Below, one piece after another: positions 19,001 to 20,971 of a stretch of DNA of 20,971 nt. Source of the stretch: Saccoglossus kowalevskii (Eukaryota; Hemichordata; Enteropneusta; Harrimaniidae); the NCBI RefSeq assembly GCF_000003605.2, contig NW_003138347.1:76172-97142 (forward strand), read 5' to 3'. How positions within the stretch are numbered: position 1 is the first letter of the stretch; each line of letters opens with the position of its first letter. The position numbers and the translations under genes were made by a program. The notes under the pieces were generated by a model. That model was not told where the DNA came from and searched no databases. It saw only the letters and a program-made list of their open reading frames with translations.

Positions 19001-19354
19001 ATTATGGGTAAAGACATGTTGTGAGCAATTGAATAAATGATTACCTAGCAATAATCTAGTCCAAGTATATAATTTTGAATGCTGAAAGTTTTTCTGACAT
19101 TTACTTTACATTGCAAAAAGATAGCTCATAATTTAAACATTTCCAAAAGATAGCTCATAATTTAACATTTTCAAAGACTTAAAAAAAGAAAAATTGGGTT
19201 AAGACTTCCACAGGAACCCTGTTTATGTGTGCTTCTATTGAAGATGTGCTTCTAATATAACAAATACAGTATTCAATAGATTGGAATCTAGAAATATGAA
19301 AAACAAACCTCAATTTCTGTTAAATCGTCTAATGAGAGTCGAAATAAATAGTCT
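903..19354 (-). CDS. SEMA5: Class 5 semaphorin, partial gene (9 internal exons of the sema domain)
   Basis: Semaphorins are secreted or membrane guidance cues that signal through plexins. Class 5 members combine an extracellular sema beta-propeller, a PSI domain, thrombospondin type-1 repeats and one membrane span. Nine exons join in phase to 284 codons. Diagnostic stretches (numbered in the partial product) are AVEWE (16-20), CRNFIRVLL (39-47), CGTYAFAP (56-63), [14 protein letters not shown] (85-98), [31 protein letters not shown] (146-162), ARVCKNDSGG (179-188), [18 protein letters not shown] (190-207) and SAVCVYD. FLLEDxWTTFxKARLNCS and PFYxxEL point to class 5 rather than class 1, 2 or 6. 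Conserved cysteines are at 29, 39, 56, 65, 86, 170, 182, 206 and 248. N-glycosylation sequons are N50, N72, N93, N195, N205 and N229. The start codon, signal peptide, second half of the sema domain and all later domains lie outside the window. Family assignment rests on remembered SEMA5A/5B sequences, not on a search. Confidence 0.93.
1039..1868 (-). other. Intron, 830 bp
   Basis: Between exons 8 and 9. AT-rich, with no coding match or strong repeat seen. The block at about 1520-1670 is less AT-rich than its surroundings but I cannot assign it. Confidence 0.7.
1869..1926 (-). CDS. SEMA5: SEMA5 exon 8 of window (58 nt)
   Basis: Joined to the C of the previous exon it begins with Gln and encodes [19 protein letters not shown] plus two bases (AA). 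This matches the ELQxxFxLxxxDLIYGIFTT segment of class 5 semaphorins. N229-L-T is a sequon. The acceptor is CGTTACAG and the donor is GTCAA|GTGAGT. The split codon becomes Lys where vertebrates have Asn. Confidence 0.92.
1927..2241 (-). other. Intron, 315 bp (shortest in window)
   Basis: Between exons 7 and 8. Holds a short telomere-like stretch at 2033-2053 (three imperfect TTAGGG-type units), too short to interpret. Confidence 0.75.
2242..2350 (-). CDS. SEMA5: SEMA5 exon 7 of window (109 nt), class-5 signature
   Basis: Encodes 36 residues plus one base: [16 protein letters not shown], then [20 protein letters not shown]. This is the most diagnostic exon. KARLNCS is general to semaphorins, while FLLEDxWTTF and PGExPFYYxEL follow the vertebrate SEMA5A/5B version with no gap. 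Sequons are at N195 and N205; the latter involves conserved Cys206, so use is uncertain. The acceptor is CCCATAG and the donor is TTAC|GTAAGT. Confidence 0.96.
2460..2730 (+). mobile_element. Decayed MITE-like element, copy 1
   Basis: Related along its length to 10250-10927. Shared blocks are ATTTGATTTTGAACTA near the left, TACAGCACATTATTAA in the middle and TTTGTCCTGTTTTTA near the right. It lacks the insertion that splits copy 2. The right end (GAACAGAATATAGTC then TA) is a diverged form of the copy 2 terminus; the left terminus is not recognisable. Confidence 0.65.
2741..3042 (+). repeat. Dispersed repeat family B, copy 1
   Basis: Matches the reverse complement of 9597-9826. Shared blocks are TCACTGTACCATG (TCACTGTACCATG versus CCACTGTACCATG), ATTTATATATGTTGCATATG and TGTGATGGTTGCCAGG. 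This copy has about 90 extra bases (roughly 2800-2893) that the other lacks. No coding function is seen; the 2745-2978 minus-strand ORF is a by-product. Confidence 0.75.
3337..3369 (-). CDS. SEMA5: SEMA5 exon 6 of window, 33-nt microexon
   Basis: Encodes just 11 residues, [11 protein letters not shown], in phase 0 at both ends. It fills exactly the gap between CGK of the previous exon and NDSGG of the next one (vertebrate pattern TVFSRxARVCK-ND). Cys182 is the conserved cysteine of RVCKND. The acceptor is TTTTTTACAG and the donor is AAG|GTAAAT. Long introns flank it (4942 bp upstream, 986 bp downstream). Confidence 0.92.
3843..3855. repeat. SINE target-site duplication, left copy
   Basis: TTGACTACTACTC, identical to 4288-4300 on the other side of the SINE. 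Confidence 0.88.
3856..4287 (-). mobile_element. tRNA-derived SINE with poly(A) tail and 13-bp target-site duplication
   Basis: On the minus strand the element starts with a tRNA-like head. The A-box is TAGCATAGTGGTT (complement of 4262-4274), an anticodon-loop-like CTCATGA follows, and a B-box-like AATTCAAATCC is the complement of 4220-4230. A body of about 320 bases follows, ending in poly(A) seen as T18 at 3861-3878. Perfect direct repeats TTGACTACTACTC flank it at 3843-3855 and 4288-4300, as expected for L1-type retrotransposition. The 83-residue plus-strand ORF inside it is not a gene. The partner LINE and the family name are unknown to me. Confidence 0.88.
4288..4300. repeat. SINE target-site duplication, right copy
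   Basis: TTGACTACTACTC, identical to 3843-3855. Confidence 0.88.
5105..5475 (+). repeat. Dispersed repeat family C, copy 1
   Basis: Diverged but colinear with about 19695-20045 in the same orientation. Shared anchors are GATATGACATGCCACTGA versus AATATGACGCACCACTGA, GGAATTTG.AATTTGGTAAAA, TTTTAATTTTTCTTG and GTCAAGAATCTGACTCA versus GTCAACAATCTGACTCA. The family is unknown and no terminal repeats or coding were seen. Confidence 0.7.
6731..6795. repeat. Short direct duplication, 20 bp at 45-bp spacing
   Basis: TTTACAAAGTCAATACCAGT at 6731-6750 and the same with one change at 6776-6795. Confidence 0.8.
6810..6875. repeat. G-rich tandem duplication, two units
   Basis: GGTGAGAAGTATTAATGG followed by a G6-7/A/G4-5 tract occurs twice with a spacing of about 35 bp. 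Four long G runs lie on the plus strand, the non-transcribed strand's complement for this gene, and could form a G-quadruplex. Confidence 0.8.
7238..7312. repeat. 25-bp tandem repeat, three copies
   Basis: Unit TGCATTTCTATGGTTACAAG plus ACAAG at 7238-7262, 7263-7287 and 7288-7312. The first unit has one change (G for A) and the other two are identical. Confidence 0.92.
8312..8400 (-). CDS. SEMA5: SEMA5 exon 5 of window (89 nt)
   Basis: With the G carried from the previous exon it encodes 30 residues beginning [20 protein letters not shown] and ending NCGK. This is the semaphorin motif NFVSSxDIGxxxYFFFREtAVE..CGK, with conserved Cys170. The acceptor is TTTACAG and the donor is AAG|GTATAC. It ends in phase 0. 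The open frame continues into the intron on the genomic DNA but loses similarity exactly at the donor. Confidence 0.94.
8853..8894 (+). repeat. Source-like arm of local inverted duplication
   Basis: These 42 bases are the exact reverse complement of 9114-9155. Their right 27 bases or so also recur in direct orientation at 9087-9113. Confidence 0.88.
9058..9090 (-). repeat. 33-bp fragment, inverted copy of 10630-10662
   Basis: Exact reverse complement of 10630-10662 over 33 bases, bounded by mismatches on both sides. It abuts and overlaps the left end of the 54-bp palindrome. Confidence 0.9.
9087..9140. repeat. Perfect 54-bp palindrome
   Basis: Every base from 9087 to 9113 pairs with 9140 down to 9114, with no spacer; pairing breaks at 9086/9141. 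The right arm extends as an inverted copy of 8853-8894. It could extrude as a cruciform or fold in RNA. Confidence 0.93.
9597..9826 (-). repeat. Dispersed repeat family B, copy 2 (inverted)
   Basis: Reverse-complement relative of 2741-3042, carrying ATTTATATATGTTGCATATG and the TGATGGTTGCCAGG end on the minus strand. It lacks the extra segment present in copy 1. Confidence 0.75.
10030..10230 (-). repeat. Degenerate array related to the 3' part of SEMA5 exon 4
   Basis: Units centred at 10048, 10116 and 10177 (spacing 68 and 61 bp), with a weaker one at about 10214. They share, on the minus strand, AGAACTGTGCAGTCT-like blocks. In the exon frame they read RTVQSASK (then TGG after one extra codon), RTVQTISK (then TAG) and RIVQSN; exon 4 reads RTVQSNSKW. 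The units are not a usable exon as they stand. Confidence 0.6.
10250..10927 (+). mobile_element. MITE-like DNA transposon, copy 2, with nested insertion
   Basis: Terminal inverted repeats GGGGATTTTCCGTACA at the left (from 10252) and the complement of GACCATTTTCCGTACA at the right (to 10925), each bordered by TA. This suggests a Tc1/mariner-type TA target duplication. The internal sequence matches copy 1 at 2460-2730 but is interrupted at 10422-10763. No transposase is visible, so the element is non-autonomous. Confidence 0.75.
10422..10763. mobile_element. Insertion nested in MITE copy 2
   Basis: Absent from copy 1, where the flanking blocks ...ATCAT and ACAGCACATTATTAA are contiguous. It starts with a short GTA run (10429-10443) and contains GGCCGGATGCCCTTCCTGAC, a phrase I associate with widespread animal SINE-type repeats. 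It also holds the 33-bp block repeated at 9058-9090. I cannot define a clean target duplication or name the family. Confidence 0.6.
10985..11040 (-). pseudogene. Partial degenerate duplicate of SEMA5 exon 4 tail
   Basis: About 38-90 bp downstream of the exon 4 donor, the minus strand reads [13 protein letters not shown] followed by TAA and TAG. The exon itself reads [17 protein letters not shown]. By my count 39 of 51 bases match over 17 colinear codons, and the changes within TLRTVQSN are all synonymous. No donor follows it. Confidence 0.6.
11078..11297 (-). CDS. SEMA5: SEMA5 exon 4 of window (220 nt), largest exon
   Basis: Encodes residues 70-142 plus the first base of Asp143. It includes [35 protein letters not shown] and [15 protein letters not shown]. 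These match the sema blade-2/3 region (RCPYxPxHNxTAL, DFxxRDPxIYR, LRTxQxNSKWL). Sequons are at N72 and N93. The acceptor is TGTTTCAG and the donor is AGTG|GTAAGTG. A methionine-initiated ORF that reads MFQ just before this exon is only intron read-through. Degenerate copies of the last part of this exon lie in the downstream intron (see Part 2). Confidence 0.95.
11298..12051 (-). other. Intron, 754 bp
   Basis: Between exons 3 and 4. AT-rich. The 11521-11742 plus-strand ORF shows no recognisable domain and I treat it as chance. Confidence 0.7.
12052..12150 (-). CDS. SEMA5: SEMA5 exon 3 of window (99 nt)
   Basis: Encodes 33 residues in phase 0, opening [11 protein letters not shown] and containing [13 protein letters not shown]. 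This is the hallmark semaphorin stretch (C-x-N-[FY]-I-R-V-L then C-G-T-x-A-F-x-P-x-C). Cys39 closes the disulfide with Cys29 of the previous exon; Cys56 and Cys65 form the next conserved pair positions. N50-Q-S is a possible glycosylation site. The acceptor is TTACTGCAG and the donor is CCA|GTAAGT. Confidence 0.93.
13124..13550 (+). repeat. 157-bp tandem repeat, two full units plus a diverged third
   Basis: The phrase TGAACAAATCTGAGA begins units at 13124 and 13281, and a diverged CGAACAAACCTAAGA begins one at 13438; the period is exactly 157 both times. The first two units are nearly identical, including CGAAAATATCACTTTTTACC. The third keeps the start and the AGAAGTCGAAAA block and then changes into a GACGACGG-rich tail. 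Confidence 0.9.
13551..13617 (+). mobile_element. GACGAC-rich tail and terminal hairpin of the 157-bp repeat element
   Basis: After the third unit comes ACGGACGACGGTTGACGACG, then a hairpin at 13583-13613: AGCTCCGCT with CGAC, loop AAA, GTCG, a two-base CC bulge and AGCGAAGCT (one G-T pair). The sequence AGCTCCGCTG also occurs near 13072 at the other side of the array. Together these suggest 13059-13617 is one non-autonomous mobile element. Class uncertain. Confidence 0.6.
13931..14065 (+). mobile_element. AT-rich MITE-like element, copy 1
   Basis: Matches 14562-14723 through AATACTTTATTTTAGCTGGA, GGAATTAATTTT.CCTGA, GTTTTGTAT and GGATTTTATTTTCACTGAA. Its terminal inverted repeats are eroded. 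Confidence 0.7.
14562..14723 (+). mobile_element. AT-rich MITE-like element, copy 2, with terminal inverted repeats
   Basis: Left end ACTGTGGAATACT and right end AGTATTCCACAGT are exact inverted repeats of 13 bp. The internal motif ATTTTCRCTGR recurs in both orientations of use. About 162 bp, with no coding. The flanks contain TA on both sides but I could not fix the duplication. Confidence 0.8.
16735..16985 (+). repeat. Diverged relative of the 157-bp repeat
   Basis: GAACAAATCTGATAGAGGT at 16755, then ATCAAAGCAATTGGA, and a second TGAACAAATAAGAGAGA near 16833 resemble the units at 13124-13550. The later part, including CTCTGCCCTATTAAAGTCAA, differs. Confidence 0.6.
17137..17199 (-). CDS. 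SEMA5: SEMA5 exon 2 of window (63 nt)
   Basis: Encodes 21 residues, [21 protein letters not shown], in phase 0 at both ends. It corresponds to the vertebrate SEMA5 segment starting AVEWE and ending KGKS. Cys29 is the first cysteine of the near-universal semaphorin C-x(8-10)-C pair. The vertebrate cysteine directly after WE is alanine here. The acceptor is CATTACAG and the donor is CAA|GTGAGT. A 4986-bp intron follows. Confidence 0.9.
18818..18858. repeat. Short tandem duplication
   Basis: TTTACATCAATTATAAA occurs twice at 24-bp spacing. Confidence 0.85.
19116..19172. repeat. 29-bp tandem duplication
   Basis: AAAAGATAGCTCATAATTTA followed by ACATTT occurs twice at 29-bp spacing, with a one-base length difference in the A run. 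Confidence 0.85.
19309..19354 (-). CDS. SEMA5: SEMA5 exon 1 of window (46 nt): start of visible sema domain
   Basis: Encodes [15 protein letters not shown] after one base that completes a split codon. This matches the semaphorin strand usually reading NYLFRLxLxDLxxI, the first blade of the propeller. The acceptor is TTTTACAG just above 19354. The donor is GAG|GTTTGT, the weakest donor of the set. The previous exon should supply the conserved VGARN-type segment and is not in the window. The exon is short but joins in phase to the next one, giving the class motif IE-AVEWE. Confidence 0.85.
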
Positions 19355-20971
19355 CTGTAAAATAAAAACATGTTGAGTTTGTTAGAAATATAAGACATAT
19401 TGATTACACCACACAGGATATGTATTTATTTATATTAATAATATTGAAATTACTAATAACATATTTGTAGGAAACCATACTGTGATCAGGTAAAATACAC
19501 ATCACCATAGTCTGTGAGGTTATTGATGTTGGAGACACAATCAATGAACTCTAGACTAAACCTCCTCAAACAGTCTTGCACATGGCAATTTTATTCCTAT
19601 CAATCTTTTGAATGTATGTGAATAGATCACGAATACACTTAGAGTCAACCATCTTGAAAATAAGTTCCAGAAAACAAAGGTTGAGCTAGCTGCTGCCAGT
19701 TGCCCTTTAAGCCAATATGACGCACCACTGACGCACAGAGATTTCATGTGACGCAGCTAGATATACTAATTCACTGGCGCATCATTGATGCAATAGAAAA
19801 TCATACATATATCTATATACACCTTGGAATTTGGTAAAACAAAATTTGCATTTTTAAACAAAATAATTGTAAAAACAAAGAACATTTTTGTGTGTGCCCT
19901 AATTCACCTAGACACAGTTATATACAATTGTATTTTAATTTTCTTGAACACATCTCTCCTCGGCAGTCAACAATCTGACTCAACTTGATTTTTGGGAATT
20001 CCAGTTTGACTATGAATTCCTACAAAATTCATCTTAGGCATGCTAGATAGTTAAAACACTTTTACTGTACTGGCCATTTTAGCAAATTTGAATCATGAAT
20101 TAGTAAATGCTATTAAATAGTTAAAATGCCAATAATCTCTTCACAGGAATATACCTTTTGCAGAATTTAAGTGAAAATACTGTATGGCTGAAATAGCATG
20201 TTAGAACTCATGAGTAGCATTTTACATTTAAACGGTTAATCAACTGGCGTTGTTGATTATATACGCTAACATATACCCATGAAACAATCAATCACAGTAC
20301 TCAAATTGACAACAATTAGAGTGGAAATAAGAATGTTTTAAAGCTGAATTAAAATGCGAGTGTTATAAAGGTGTCATGCTGTGATGATTTGAAAGATTGG
20401 TGGATAGGGGCATTCTATTAACCTATCAATACTACTAGGAAAATGCTTTTATGTTGTTGAAAAAAACAGGAAATTTAGTAATTTTTGTTTCATAAACCAG
20501 TGTACTTATTCATGCTCATCATATTCTTAAATAGGCAACAATGACCAAGAAAAAAACCTAAAAATATTAAATAAATAAACACTGCTTGGATCAATAAATA
20601 TGATATATAGTAGTTTTGGTAATATTTGGTAATCAATATTTTAAGCAAAGGCTTTTATCTATAACAACAGTCATTGTTAATGACATAGTCCCCGTTGGAA
20701 TTAGAGGGAAAGTTATTCATGCCAAATATAAAGTAATATGCACCAAAAGCATAGTTAATAATTTAGAGTGAATAATTGGCTGGTCTAGTGTCAACAGAAA
20801 TTATATGTATTAAATGACTCTTACAAAATCGTAATATATGGTCAGAAATCAAACAGGATATGCTATTCATGCATTTTTTGTATCCAAACTGAATTTCATT
20901 TGTAAAGAATTCTACCTGTCTGGGATAGGTGGACAGGTCCTAATTTCGCCTCCTCTGCACTAATTTTATAA
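19355..20971 (-). other. Intron upstream of first visible exon (runs off window)
   Basis: Expected to separate exon 1 of the window from the exon carrying the earlier sema strand. I found no credible upstream exon, start codon or signal peptide here. It holds repeat C copy 2 at 19695-20045; the rest is AT-rich and unassigned. Confidence 0.65.
19695..20045 (+). repeat. Dispersed repeat family C, copy 2
   Basis: Diverged, colinear partner of 5105-5475, sharing GACGCACCACTGACGC versus GACATGCCACTGATGC, GAATTTGGTAAAA, TTTTAATTTTTCTTG and AATCTGACTCA. Confidence 0.7.

Larger units (their letters stand above)
17200..19308 (-). other. Intron, 2109 bp
   Basis: Between exons 1 and 2. AT-rich with two small tandem duplications (18818-18858 and 19116-19172). 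The 17616-17828 plus-strand ORF has no recognisable domain. Confidence 0.7.

Noticed and set aside
19355-20971. Upstream SEMA5 exon or promoter
   Set aside because: No donor preceded by the expected VGARN-type coding sequence, and no promoter-like or CpG-rich region. The 19556-19747 ORF lies partly in repeat C.

Overview
This window is eukaryotic (animal) genomic DNA. It is visibly AT-rich and no long open reading frame looks real. It carries short exons with canonical GT/AG borders, spread through introns full of dispersed repeats, MITE-like elements and a tRNA-derived SINE. Nothing in it looks bacterial: there are no operons, no ribosome-binding sites and no dense coding.

The one gene I can support runs on the minus strand through the whole window and leaves it at both ends. 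I assembled nine exons by hand (transcript order): 19354-19309, 17199-17137, 12150-12052, 11297-11078, 8400-8312, 3369-3337, 2350-2242, 1926-1869 and 1038-903. All splice sites are GT/AG and all phases join without a break. The product is 284 consecutive residues plus one split base. It follows the sema domain of class 5 semaphorins (vertebrate SEMA5A/SEMA5B, insect Sema-5c) almost gap-free. The signal peptide and start of the sema domain lie above position 20971. The rest of the sema domain, and the PSI, thrombospondin type-1, transmembrane and cytoplasmic parts expected for this class, lie below position 1.

The protein is clearly a Sema5 ortholog but has many substitutions from the vertebrate sequence. 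Together with the intron repeat content this suggests a non-vertebrate metazoan, perhaps a marine deuterostome or lophotrochozoan; I cannot fix the phylum.

Introns by region: 1-902 a GAC/AAC trinucleotide run; 2351-3336 a decayed MITE and another dispersed repeat; 3370-8311 a complete SINE with a 13-bp target-site duplication, G-rich duplications and a 25-bp triple repeat; 8401-11077 a 54-bp perfect palindrome, a MITE carrying a nested insertion, and several degenerate copies of the tail of the neighbouring exon; 12151-17136 a 157-bp tandem repeat ending in a hairpin, and two related AT-rich MITE-like elements; 17200-20971 minor tandem duplications and a second copy of a dispersed repeat also found at 5105-5475.

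I did not find an undescribed multi-gene system. The most unusual signal is the set of in-frame-looking fragments of the 11078-11297 exon in the intron just downstream of it.
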